A stretch of DNA of 64,000 nt from Acholoe squamosa (taxonomy: Eukaryota; Annelida; Polychaeta; Phyllodocida; Polynoidae), in NCBI GenBank assembly GCA_949317995.1, contig OX439041.1:8010001-8074000 (forward strand). Reading direction: 5' to 3'. This document shows positions 1 through 10,788 of the stretch, piece by piece. How positions within the stretch are numbered: position 1 is the stretch's first letter; each line of letters opens with the position of its first letter. A program made the translations under genes and the position numbers. The notes beneath the pieces were generated by a model. It saw nothing but the letters and a program-made list of their open reading frames with translations. It made no database searches and was not told the DNA's origin.

Positions 1-360
1 TCTGGAAGGATAAGGCCACCTGATTGGTGGAGAGTTCTTAGTAGGAATGGCTATGTGTATTATACTGGGAGGAAGAATAGGAGGGGGCAGGGGTGAGAGA
101 GGGGGAAGGTGGTGACCAATACACATCCACTATCAAACAGATTCTTATCTAGATCAAAGTGGGTGATTAAGAGCATAACAAACATGAGGTAATTCACTAC
201 CAGTGTGAAGGTCACTGATTTGATGAGTCCTGTTGGTATTGTAGAGGTACAGAACACCCATAGGTTACAGTGTACCCTGTGGAGTGGGGATCCTCATGCC
301 AGGGCTTGAAGCAGCAGCATAACTTCATTGGGAGTTCCTTGTGACATAGGGCTCCAGACG
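1..360. other. Unassigned flank
   Basis: No gene, hairpin or clear repeat is recognised here. Open frames on the minus strand are short and resemble no family. Confidence 0.4.
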
Positions 361-835
361 GGTAAAATCGACAAGGGGACAAGGGGCACTTCTTAAAAAT
401 CGACAAGGGACATGGGGTTAAGTGACATGGCAGTTCTAAAAATCGACAAAGGACACAGTCCTAGTGACAAAGACAAGAGGTATTTCTTAAATTCGACAAG
501 GGACATGGGGTTGAGAGACAAGGGACAAATACCATTTCTTAGAATCAACAATGGACATGGGACCCCCCTGTCCAGGGCCCTTGACATGTGAGCAGCTGGT
601 GTCCATATGCGCTTTAGAGGGCCCTAGACCCCTAAAATCGACATGGCGACATGGGTATTTTTGAGCTTAGTGACATGGGACATTGGCACTTTCTTAAAAT
701 CGACATGGGGACATGAGCTTTTCTTAAAATCGACACAGTGACATGGACATTTCTTAAAATCGACACAGTGACATGATCATTTCTTAAAATCGACATGGGA
801 CATTGGGGACCCCCCATCAAGGGCCCCCTTTAGAG
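361..835. repeat. Degenerate tandem repeat with a cgacatgggacat core
   Basis: About ten imperfect units of the form ttcttaaaatcgacatggg-acat follow one another, with spacing of about 35-50 bp. They end in a gaccccccatcaagggcccc motif. The same units and the same terminal motif reappear at 48410-48910, so this is a dispersed element with an internal tandem array rather than a local slippage product. The minus-strand open frames across it simply translate the repeat. Confidence 0.75.
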
Positions 836-1031
836 TCTTAGGACGTTAAACAAATCAATCAAAATAGCAGAGGAGACAGGGCGAACTGGACAAGGTTTGC
901 ACCAGCTCCCATTTTGACACAGAAGTGTTGTCTAAATATTTCCTTTGTCTTTGACAAAGGAACTTAAATCTCAACGGGTGATAGAGAGTGAGTTTTTGCG
1001 GCTCTATCACGGGCCTTAAAATGTTCCCATT

Positions 1032-1180
1032 GTCAGCGGACTCATTTTGCACCAGGCTCCTGGCTTTCCAGCTGCGCGGGATCGAGTCCCATCATCAGCG
1101 GACGCATTTTGCACCAGGCTCCTGGCTTTCCAGCCGAGCGGGTTCGAATCCCATCATCGGCGGACACGTTTTGCACCAGG
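1032..1180 (+). repeat. 62-bp tandem repeat carrying a tRNA-type B box
   Basis: Two full units and a partial third read gcggac(t/g)cattttgcaccaggctcctggctttccag followed by a B-box-like segment. In the second unit, gggttcgaatcc fits the Pol III B-box consensus; the first has gggatcgagtcc. No matching A box or cloverleaf was found, so this is probably SINE-derived. Confidence 0.6.
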
Positions 1181-1481
1181 CACTCAATGGAAATGCTCCA
1201 ATCACGTTTGGATGCAGAGACAAAGGCTAGAGCTTGCTCTACATCCTGGAACTCGTGTTGTTTGTTTTTGAGTGAAATCCTGTGGCTCAATTTTGGGTAG
1301 TGGATAGGGAAAGTGGAAGTTTGTGTTTTCCCATAGACTTCCATAGTAAAATTATCTCCAAAACTAATGAAGCTTTGTGTGGCATTAGGAAGTAGAGAAA
1401 GAAGTAGAAACCGAGAATATGAGCATAAACCTATGGTTAGAAGATTGGTTGTTGGTCTGTTGTAAAATTATAAGGGAGTAA

Positions 1482-1578
1482 TGTATGGGCTAATGGGCAC
1501 TGAATTGCTTGTATCATAGGATACGCCCACTCATTTGATATCCTACGAAACAAGCAATGAGGTGCCCGTTAGCCTATA
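1482..1578. repeat. Small inverted-repeat (hairpin) element
   Basis: The left arm begins gtatgggctaatgggcac and the right arm ends gtgcccgttagcctatac. The internal segments attgcttgt and acaagcaat also pair. The arms are about 40 bp with few mismatches and a short loop, like a snap-back MITE. Confidence 0.7.
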
Positions 1579-1782
1579 CCTTTCTGGCTTTATTACACGA
1601 TTTATCAATTAATCATCAATAAATAATCAATAGAATATCAATAAATTCAAATTGAAAAAAAGAAATCCATGCTGGGACCGGGACTCGATGAGCTACTGAC
1701 TGATCCATACTCAATGAGCTACTGACTGATCCTACCCTGTCACATTTCCTGCAATGGTGCATACAATATGAATGTAATATAT

Positions 1783-1888
1783 GATGATTATGCTTGCACT
1801 AGTGCCTTTTAGGTACTGATAGAGGCACGAGCCGGAGCCGAGTGCCTCTATCAAGAACCTAAAAGGCACGCGTGCAAGCATAATCATC
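1783..1888. repeat. Hairpin element with arms of about 45 bp
   Basis: The segment gatgattatgcttgcac pairs with gtgcaagcataatcatc, then gtgccttttaggt pairs with acctaaaaggcac, and gatagaggcac pairs with gtgcctctatc. The loop is about 12 bp. This is a near-complete palindrome with only a few unpaired bases. Confidence 0.8.
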
Positions 1889-1895
1889 ACACATT

Positions 1896-2770
1896 GCTTT
1901 TATACCATGGTCTACACTTTTAGGATGCATTAGAATGCATCAGAATGCATTCTGCATTCACTGACATACAAATATATAATATGGTATCCATAGGGTCCCA
2001 GACATATGACTCATCTAACCCAACACTAATGGAGAAGATGTAGAACTTTATATCAGAAGGTCCCTGGAACGATCCCAGGCAATGCTGAGCTTTTTCAGTA
2101 TGAACCACTGTCAAAGCTATGTCATAGCTGCTGTCACATATAAGAACAGCATAGAAAAAGAACACTGTCAATATTCAGGTGTCAACTCTCAGTGCCTCTA
2201 TCCTGTGATATAGAAATTGTGTAATAAAATAGTCTAATAGATAACAGGCTGGGTCGTGTGAGACATTGCATCAGCTGTAGATGTGTATTTTCATCAACAA
2301 GGGCTGACCTCATGTCTAGGCATGTCTTAATTACGTAGTTAGTTCACTACCTTGATTGGCTATACTCTGTAGTTGATTGGATGTACCCCAAAGGATGATT
2401 GGTGGTGATATATTTCATGTCATGATTATTATTATACAGTGTAATGCTGTAGCTATATATAGCTCAGACAGGCATGCTGTAAGGGAGGAGTATTTACTCA
2501 ATTGGTACTTGCAGGTGGGAAGATTTAGAATTAGTTTTAAGTCAGTGAGTGTCTGAGACAGGCATGCTGTAAGTGTAAGGGAGGAGTAGTCATTGATGCT
2601 ATGTTTTCCAAGTCTGTTTCTATGTAACACTGCTGTTGCTATGCAATTACAGATCCTAACTGTGAACATTGATTTTGCATGATTCATAAATTTAGGTTGC
2701 CTTTTCATTGCAACCAGTAGCGGATCCAGGGGTTGGCCTGGGGGGCATTTGTTAAATTGCCTTTGTTAAA
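1896..2770. other. Unassigned AT-rich sequence
   Basis: Only a short local array of aatgcat (1923-1960) and a repeated cagacaggcatgctgtaag segment (2466 and 2556) stand out. No gene is supported. Confidence 0.4.
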
Positions 2771-2773
2771 TTC

Positions 2774-3106
2774 TCAACTATAGGAAATGTGGTGCCAAAC
2801 ACTGGTTGTGACCCCCTTAGACCAAATCTTCTTGCAGGAAATCACAGCATCATCAGCATAAAGAACTATATTACAGTTTCCTACCTGCTTCACCAGGTCA
2901 TTTATATAGATAATGAACAAAATAGGACCTGCTGTTGAGCCTTGTGGCACTCCATACATTATAGGCTTTGATGGGTTCCCTATCCCTAAGTGGGGGGCAT
3001 GGATGTCATCAGATTCATTTTTTAAAGAGAAACCTCTTTTATCCAATGAATTTCTATGAATGTTTTTGGTATTCTGTAAATGTAACAAACTGATAATAAT
3101 TGTCAA
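2774..3106 (-). pseudogene. LINE reverse transcriptase fragment
   Basis: A 110-codon minus-strand frame contains the non-LTR RT core YGVPQGS...[12 protein letters not shown] and, after a short spacer, the catalytic YADDA box (roughly 2840-2990). About 40-45 residues of RT match; the rest of the frame is not recognisably RT. It is a short decayed relic with no endonuclease, no other RT motifs and no visible ends. The YADDAV form resembles the decayed LINE at 15.3-18.1 kb, suggesting the same lineage. Confidence 0.8.
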
Positions 3107-3109
3107 TAT

Positions 3110-3815
3110 TGTACAGACTCAGTTGGTTAGCAGCCATAAGACGCCTCCTGACTCTCTCTTATGGGATGATGGTGCTGCATTGCTGGGAGGGGTTGTAATG
3201 ACTCCATCTAGCTGTGCATGACCATTATTATTTATTGTGAATGAAGCTCTGGATGGGTTGTAATGACTTAACTAGGCTTCTATTCATAATTGAATCCTAA
3301 TCCCGTCTAGCTACATGGGCTCTCATCAAGGTGATATCACTATCCTTAGGTACCATAATCTCATAATTTCATAAAATTCTAGGGCCGACAATAATAATTC
3401 TTGGTCTCTTATATCATGTTTCTAGTGAAACATATTGATTCAGATATGTAGAATATAATTAATTCTCCTTATTGATCATAATTCCGTTATACAAATTTGT
3501 CTATCAGCTTTTTATTAAGCATTAGTATTTATGGGGGATTAATCACCTCCAACCTTTGCAATGATAATCATTCGTCGATTGTACATAATGTAACCTGTTA
3601 CTTTTGTAAATACACTCTAGTTTAGTTATTAAGCTTTATATACATATTGTATGCCTCATCTTCACCTATATACATCGTATCATTATATTCATTAGAATGT
3701 GCTGAACAAATGAAACTGTTGTATGACTAAAAGGAATCACCATATTGTCAGATTTCATCACTCATTTTAATTTGTGACTTGACAATAAAAACCTTCAACC
3801 CTTGCAAAAAGAATT
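3110..3815. other. Unassigned AT-rich sequence
   Basis: No gene or structured repeat was recognised. Confidence 0.35.
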
Positions 3816-3819
3816 GATT

Positions 3820-3891
3820 GCCTGGTTAGCTCAGTTGGGAGAGCAGAGGTTTCCAAATGCAGGGGTCCTGAGTTCGATCCCAGCCCAAGCC
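3820..3891 (+). tRNA. tRNA-Lys-like relic or SINE head
   Basis: The sequence starts GCCTGGTTAGCTCAGTTGG, almost the standard tRNA-Lys 5' half with its A box, and carries a B box GAGTTCGATCC at about 3870. The anticodon stem and the T stem do not pair properly, and the acceptor ends match only partly. It is therefore a tRNA-derived repeat or pseudogene rather than a working tRNA gene. Confidence 0.6.
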
Positions 3892-4406
3892 TATGTTTTG
3901 TAGTTGCATTGAGCTTGCTGGTTCTAGTAATGAAGTTGCAACAGGTACAGTCAGAGGGGAACAAGCTCCATTCCTGAATATCCATCAGCACATGAGGGAC
4001 TATACCAATCAGTGAGGCCACTACCTTATGAGAAAATGATCCAGGATCCTGGGGCATTGCAGTGATTTAATAAATCTTCCAGGGCCTGGACGATCGAGGC
4101 TGGGGTACAGCCAACTACACGTAATTGGCTGTTCCCAAGGCTGGCCTCTTCAAACGTCCATCTACTCAGCACACTTATACAATGATCATATGTGTACTGC
4201 ACATATAATTATACTGGTGTGTGATCTAGATAGCGACTGATGCGTGTCCCACTGCTACAAACAGACTCCCAAACACATGCACACACACACTCACATTCAC
4301 ACACTCATACGCGCAAATTAAGATTGAGAAAAAGATCAGACTTAAGTCTGCAAACTAATGAGGCAGTCCCATCAGGTGTAAGAACCTTAGCACGTTAAAC
4401 AAATCC

Positions 4407-4443
<37 letters not shown>

Positions 4444-4887
4444 GTGCCCTCTTTCATTTATACATATGTATGTAAAGCCTTCCTTAGATGACCTAACCTA
4501 CTAGGCCAGTCCACAGTTTGTCGTTTGCACTACTTTATATCTATTTTCCTTTTTTAATTTGTTTTTCAAATTTCCAGTAGTCCACTGTTCACTTTTATTG
4601 TTCTCATAAGTCACCGACTTATGAGACCATAAAGACAAGGAAGTAGTGACTACTCCTGGTGTGTAGGGTTTGAACTATTATCATTGAAAGTTGTAGTGGC
4701 GCATCACCAATCTGCGCAATTCTCAAATTGGGCAGCGCTGTTTGTAAATTGCACAAGATCGGCACCGCGCAAAGCTCTAATATTGCGCAAAGCAGTAATA
4801 TCGGCCATTCGGCGAGTAGGTCTTGCATTTCAACTCCTTTTTAAAACTCTAAGCAGGAAAACTTGACAAACCATAGACCAGTGGTTG

Positions 4888-4890
<3 letters not shown>
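3892..4890. other. Unassigned sequence with simple repeats
   Basis: It contains a CA-rich patch (4263-4316), an (AATC)n microsatellite (about 4408-4441) and otherwise unique-looking DNA. No gene is supported. Confidence 0.45.

Positions 4891-4891
<1 letters not shown>

Positions 4892-4932
<41 letters not shown>
4892..4932. repeat. (CA)n microsatellite
   Basis: About 20 CA dinucleotides directly abut the left end of the foldback element at 4937. A matching (AC)n tract abuts its right end at 10110. Confidence 0.95.
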
Positions 4933-4936
<4 letters not shown>

Positions 4937-5285
4937 GGTGTAACCAGCAAATTGGGGACACTGTTGCACACTCCTACAAAGCGGGGACATTCCAAAATTC
5001 ACCCAGCTTTCACTTACTTGGGGTTCAATTAGGGGCATAGATCAATTTTAACTCAAATTAAGCTGTTGGAAGTTATATTGAAAAATACTGAGCTGACCTG
5101 TGGTGCTCCAAAGTAGAATAGTACGATGCCTCTAAACTGAGGACATGACCAGTGCATCATTATCAAAGTGAGGACATGTTTGTACAATTCAAATATTCAT
5201 CTTACATCTACTTTTCCATCCTTAATTACAAGCATATTCAGTCCATTTAAGAAGAACAGTCAGTTTAAAAAAGGGCAAGATATTA

Positions 5286-5809
5286 TTGCCTAGCTATGTG
5301 CTGAAACAAAGTGGAGACTCAAAGTGTGTATGCAAACTGAGGACATCATGTGAACACACACTGTGTTTATGCAAACTGAGGACATGGCCACACAATGTGT
5401 GTTGGCAAATAGAGGACTTGGTCTTAGATTCACTCCACACAGTGTGTGTAGGCAAACTGAGGACATGGCCACACTGTATTTGTATGCAAATAGAGAACTT
5501 GGTCTAAGATACACTCCACACAGTGTGTATATGCAAATAGAGGATATAGTCGTAGATACACTCCACACAGTGTGTGTAGGCAAACTGAGGACATTGCCAA
5601 ACAGTGAGTGTTGGCAAATAGAGGACTTAGTCATAGATCTACTCCACACAGTGTGTGTAGGCAAACTGAGGACATTGCCACATAGTGCGCGTTGGCAAAT
5701 AGAGGACTTGGTCTAAGATCTACTCAACACAGTGTGTGTAGCAAACTGAGGACATGGCCAAACAGTGTGTGTTGGCAAATAGAGGACTTGGTCTTAGATC
5801 TACCTCACT
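5286..5809 (+). repeat. 81-bp dimeric satellite, left arm of copy 1
   Basis: Units alternate two related half-repeats: a longer one with gcaaatagaggacttggtct and a shorter one with ggcaaactgaggacatggcc. Each is joined by an acacagtgtgtgt-type palindromic linker. Six to seven dimers are present. The array is interrupted by a MITE (5812-6034) and continues at 6037. Confidence 0.9.
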
Positions 5810-5811
5810 TA

Positions 5812-6034
5812 CCACAAAACCTTCCCCCGGAGGCTGACCAAAATTTGGGATTTGAACCTAAATTCAGCTTATAGCATTTACATAAGTTGGGGGGTCGGCT
5901 TATGGGGGAGGTTTTTAAATCAAGTGAATTACTGTTTAACCATATTTAAATAGTGCAGAATTCGGCTTCTAAATTCTGTTGAAGTTATGGGGTCGGCTTC
6001 TGATGGAGGTCAGCTTCTGAGTGAGATTTTACGG
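5812..6034. mobile_element. 223-bp MITE with TA target duplication
   Basis: The ends are imperfect inverted repeats: CCACAAAACC at left, and at right the complement of CCGTAAAATC. TA dinucleotides flank both sides (5810-5811, 6035-6036). The uninterrupted target can be read in a neighbouring satellite unit as ccacttagtgtgtg (about 6188). TA target and CCGTAAAA-type ends fit Tc1/mariner-superfamily MITEs. The interior has the gtcggctta motif seen in such elements. No coding capacity. Confidence 0.75.
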
Positions 6035-6036
6035 TA

Positions 6037-6345
6037 GTGTGTGTAGGCAAACTGAGGACATTAGCACACAGTGTGTGTTGGCAAATAGTGGACTTGGGTT
6101 TAGATCCACTCCACAATGTGTGTGTAGGCAAACTGAGGACATGGCCACACAGTGTGTGTTTGCAAAAAGAGGACTTGGTCTTACATCTACTCCACTTAGT
6201 GTGTGTAGGCAAACTGAGGACTTTAGCACACTGTGTGTGTATGCAAATAGTGGACTTGGTCTTAGATCTACTGCACACAATGTGCTTAGGCAAAGTGAGG
6301 ATGTTAGTACACCATATGTGCATACAAATAGAGTACATTAGCACA
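6037..6345 (+). repeat. 81-bp dimeric satellite, continuation of left arm
   Basis: Same unit and orientation as 5286-5809, about four dimers, separated from it only by the inserted 223-bp MITE. The last units decay into gcacacaaagtgtgcatgtg. Confidence 0.9.
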
Positions 6346-6377
6346 CAAAGTGTGCATGTGTCATACTAGTAATTATG

Positions 6378-6525
6378 CATGATCAAGTTGTCATATGAGA
6401 AATATCATATGACTAGTGGTATATAGTGTAAATACATCAAGCTCTCATAATGTGTTATTTCCAGTTATCACTGGTTTATTCAGCTTTAGGCAGACATGTA
6501 AGAATATCAGTTACACACATGTTAA
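6378..6525 (-). repeat. Dispersed repeat shared with 23340-23490
   Basis: The inverse complement of this segment matches 23340-23490. Shared blocks are gctgaataaaccagtgataa, a following ggaaataacac, and tatataccactagtcatatg. It contains an AATAAA in the 23-kb orientation. It lies in the loop of the foldback element. Confidence 0.7.
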
Positions 6526-6712
6526 TATGCAGGTAATTTCCACATACAGTAAATATACAAGTGTTTATAAAGTATAATGTTCCTGAGCAACACATGGGGA
6601 ACCATGGAGCAGATTGGCTGCCCCCAGAAGGGGGACACGACGTGACCTGCCACCAGGTGGCAGCATCCAACATATGTTGGATTCTTAAGAAAGAGAACGT
6701 CACAGTGTCCAA

Positions 6713-7491
6713 CTGAGGACATCTGGAGCTTAATTCAAAACATCCTGGGATCCCAACCCCAGCGATCTTAGTGTAGGCACATATCATAAGACCTGGCTGG
6801 TCTACCCTATGTAATGCAGTGGTTGCAGGTCTGTCCAGAATAGCTAGTTCTGGGATCACTTCACTATTCCATTTCCACCACTAAGATCACTGCAATCTTA
6901 GTGAAAGAAATGCATAGTGGTTTCACCTAAGTACAAGAGCACTTACAGGGAACACTCCTGATCGAAAGAGTGAATAGCCTGCTGCATACATAAAGAGGGG
7001 AGGGAGGACGTTTGCTGAGTGTCCTTGAGGGCTCTTAGGGCTACTCATTCGTTAAGTGCACTGTAAGGTAATTCTTCCCTTCTCTATCTTTGTCATGGGG
7101 GGAGGGCACAATGCTTCTAATAGGCAAGCATAAATCATACATTCATGGGAACAACTCTTGAATACTGTACGGGAGTCAACTGCACCCTGTGCTCTTTTGT
7201 TAGCCCATATGGGGATGGGGAACGATGGTATAAGCACTCTTGTGAAGAAGAGTAACTCCACAGCTATTCCTTTATTTTAGGACTCTTACCCCTGTGCCTA
7301 GTCAGTTCTTCTTGGAATAGTGTAGTAGGGCTGAGGCTAAGTTCGATGCGATCTTAGTGCTGGCTAGGATATGTGAACCCAGTCAACTCTTAAGATCGCT
7401 TAATAGGATAAGGCTGATTTATTCCTAAGATTGCTGGGGTCGTGATCCCAGGATGTTTTGAATTAAGCTCCTGGTGTCATGTCCTCAAAAA
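6713..7491. mobile_element. Inner 780-bp element with terminal inverted repeats of about 60 bp
   Basis: The segment 6713-6772 (ending in an agcttaattcaaaacatcct block and then ccccagcgatctta) is the inverse complement of about 7430-7491, with only a few mismatches. The outer edges (ctgaggacat / atgtcctca) merge into satellite sequence on both sides. This may be the true loop boundary of the foldback element, or a separate MITE inserted at its centre. The interior shows only short open frames with no recognisable domain. Confidence 0.65.
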
Positions 7492-9410
7492 TCTGAGGAA
7501 ATGACACACAGTGTGATCATGTCCTCAGTTTGCCTACACACAGTGTGTGGAGTGTATCTAAGGCCAAGTCCTCTACACACTATGTGGGGCCATGTCCTCA
7601 GTCTGACTACACACACTGTGTGAAGTGTATCTAAGACTAAGTCCTCTATTTGCATACACACACTGTGTGGCCATGTCCTCAGTTTGCCTACACACACTGT
7701 GTGGGGGAGTGTATCTAAGGCCAAGTCCTCTATTTGCATACACATTCTGTATACTAATGTCCTCAGTTTGCCTACACACACTGTGTCGAGTGTATCTAAG
7801 ACCAAGTCCTCTATTTGCATACACATTCTGTGAACTAATGTCCTCAGTTTGCCTACACACACTGTGTGAAGTGTATCTAAGACCATGTCCTCTATTTAGA
7901 GAAAAGACAACGATATTCTTCATGTTGAGACTCTGATATCCCACAGGAATGATAGACAAGCTATGACCTTGCTCAGGCTTGCACTGTACTCCTATAATGC
8001 ACTCAAGGTCACTTCTACTGTGCAGCAGTGCATTGGCTGCTGTTTTATAATTGCATACAAACACTGTGTGGCCATGTCCTCTTTTTGCCTACACACACTG
8101 TGTGGAGTGTATCTTAGACCATGTCCTCTATTTGCATACAAACACAGTGTGGCCATGTCCTCAGTTTGCCTACACACACTGTGTGGAGTGAATCTAATAC
8201 CAAGTTCTCTATTTGCCAACACACACAGTGTGGCCATGTCCTCAGTCTGCCTACACACACTGTGTGGAGTGTATCTAAGACTAAGTCCTCTATTTGCATA
8301 CACACACTGTGTGGCCATGTCCTCAGTTTGCCTACACACACTGTGGGGGAGTGTATCTAAGGCCAAGTCCTCTATTTGCATACACATTCTGTATACTAAT
8401 GTCCTCAGTTTGCCTACACACACTGTGTCGAGTGTATCTAAGACCAAGTCCTCTATTTGCATACACATTCTGTGAACTAATGTCCTCAGTTTGCCTACAC
8501 ACACTGTGTGGAGTGTATCTAAGACCATGTCCTCTATTTAGAGAATAGACAACGATATTCTTCATGTTGAGACTCTGATATCCCACAGGAATGATAGACA
8601 AGCTGTGACCTTGCTAAGGCATGCACTGTACTCCTATAATGCACTCAAGGTCACTTCTACTGTGCAGCAGTGCATTGGCTGCCGTTTTATAATTGCCTAC
8701 AAACACAGCGTGGCCATGTCCTCTATTTGCCTACACACACTGTGTGGAGTGTATCTTAGACCATGTCCTCTATTTGCATACAAACACAGTGTGGCCATGT
8801 CCTCAGTTTGCCTACACACACTGTGTGGAGTGAATCTAATACCAAGTTCTCTATTTGCCAACACACACAGTGTGATCATGTCCTCAGTCTGCCTACACAC
8901 ACTGTGTGGAGTGTATCTAAGACTAAGTCCTCTATTTGCATACACACACTGTGTGACCATGTCCTCAGTTTGCCTACACACACTGTGTGGAGTGTATCTA
9001 AGACTATATCCTCTATTTGCATATACACACCGTGTGGAGTGTATCTAAGGCCAAGTCCTCTATTTGCATATACACACTGTGTGAAGTGTATCTTAGACCA
9101 AGTTCTCTATTTGCATACATACACAGTGTGGCCATGTCCTCAGTTTGCCTACACACACTGTGTGCAGTGAATCTAAGACCAAGTCCTCTATTTGCCAACA
9201 CACACAGTGTGGTCATGTCCTCAGTTTGCCTACACACACTGTGTGGAGTGTATCTAAGACTAGGTTGTCTATTTGCATACTTATTCTGTGTACTAATGTC
9301 TTCAGTTTGCCTACACACACTGTGTGGAGTGTATCTAAGCCAAGTCCTGTATTTGCATACATACAATGTGTGGTCATGTCCTCAGTTTGCCTAAACACTG
9401 TGTAGAGTTT
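7485..9410 (-). repeat. 81-bp dimeric satellite, right arm of copy 1
   Basis: About 20 dimers of the same satellite lie in the inverse orientation to 5286-6345. Each has a 47-bp half (gtgtatctaagaccaagtcc, then tctatttgcatacac) and a 34-bp half (ccatgtcctcagtttgccta). Each half ends in a cacacactgtgtgg palindromic linker. Because 81 is divisible by 3, open frames of 80-178 codons run through the array on both strands. They are low-complexity translations of the satellite, not genes. Confidence 0.92.
7899..8063 (+). repeat. 165-bp non-satellite insert, duplicated at 8541-8695
   Basis: A non-satellite segment interrupts one satellite unit between tctattta and ttgcatac. It recurs 642 bp downstream with the same flanks, so insert and surrounding satellite units were amplified together as a higher-order repeat. 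Confidence 0.75.
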
Positions 9411-10105
9411 GAGTCCTCAATTCGTTTGAGCACACAGCTAGAAAATGATGTCTTGTCCTTGTTTAAATGTGTCTATTCTTTGTAAATAGACTGAATGCTC
9501 TTGTATAGGGGTAGAAAAAGATATGATGCCTAATATCAAGACCTCAGTTTGTTTACACTCTTTGCATTTACCCAAGAAAAAGTCTCTTAGTCCTCAGTTT
9601 GCAAGCACACACTGTGAAGTCATGTCCTCACTTTGTAGACACACAGGGTCTATTAAGGAAATTCCTCAGTTTGCAGGCACACAGATTCAATGTCTGGCTC
9701 AAATTTGTGACAATTTTTATGCAAATACACTGGATTAATCCCTAATAGGTCAGAAATGGCAATAAAGCCAATTAGGCAATACACCCAGATCACTGGGCGA
9801 ACTGGGGACACACAGATCTCTCAGTGTGCAAAACAAACTGGGGACTTTTGCACACAGGCAAAAATCACAAAAAAATAGCTCTAACTTTTTACATACAGCA
9901 CAAGTTGCTCCAGGCCAAATTGGGGACATTTTGTTGACACACTAGAAATCATGTTCATAACCATTTTTCAAGGTCATTTGTGATACCCAAACCCATTGCA
10001 CCCCTTTTCTCAAGGTCATGCGAAGTGAGCCATCCCCGGTTCGCAAGACGTCCCCAGTTTGTAGGTGTGTGTTCCCATGAATGTCCCCAATTTGCTGGTT
10101 ACACC
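9411..10105 (-). repeat. Terminal domain of foldback copy 1, right side
   Basis: This non-satellite outer part of the right arm is repeated at 31861-32559. It includes spaced ctcagtttg/cacaca motifs, the block ggggacattttgttgacaca (9925) and the terminal tttgctggttacacc. Confidence 0.8.
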
Positions 10106-10107
10106 AA

Positions 10108-10680
<573 letters not shown>

Positions 10681-10691
10681 ATACAGACGAG

Positions 10692-10788
10692 TTTAGGGTA
10701 GTCAAGGTCAAATGACCACCTAAACTCTTCATACTGACATACTGACGACTTAGGTGGTCAGGATGACCTAACGACCTTGACGACCTAA
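10692..10788. repeat. Imperfect inverted repeat
   Basis: The segment ttagggtagtcaaggtcaaa and the following tgaccacctaa pair with ttaggtggtca...gaccttgacgacctaa. Arms are about 32-40 bp with one internal insertion. Confidence 0.55.

Larger units (their letters stand above)
4937..10105. mobile_element. Foldback transposon with satellite-built inverted arms (copy 1)
   Basis: The left end reads GGTGTAACCAGCAAATTGGG and the right end is its inverse complement (10082-10105). Homology continues inward. Both arms have CCTACAAA(G/C)(C/T)GGGGAC about 35 bp in. A terminal domain near 5235-5325 matches the inverse complement of about 9410-9490. After that both arms are made of the same 81-bp satellite in opposite orientation (5286-6345 versus 7485-9410). 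The loop (6346-7484) is about 1.1 kb. The organisation resembles FB/TU-type foldback elements as a class, but I recognise no known family and no transposase frame. Arms are unequal (about 1.4 and 2.6 kb) and diverged. It sits inside a (CA)n tract. Confidence 0.8.

Noticed and set aside
5286-6345. CRISPR-like array of regularly spaced repeats
   Set aside because: Units are contiguous dimeric satellite with no unique spacers, in a eukaryotic context.
6476-6859. 127-codon minus-strand frame in the foldback loop as a transposase
   Set aside because: No catalytic motif and no similarity to a transposase family that I can recognise; it spans two different repeats.
7485-9410. Cys-rich proteins of 80-200 codons on both strands
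   Set aside because: They are translations of the 81-bp satellite in frames kept open by its length, with equal openness on both strands.
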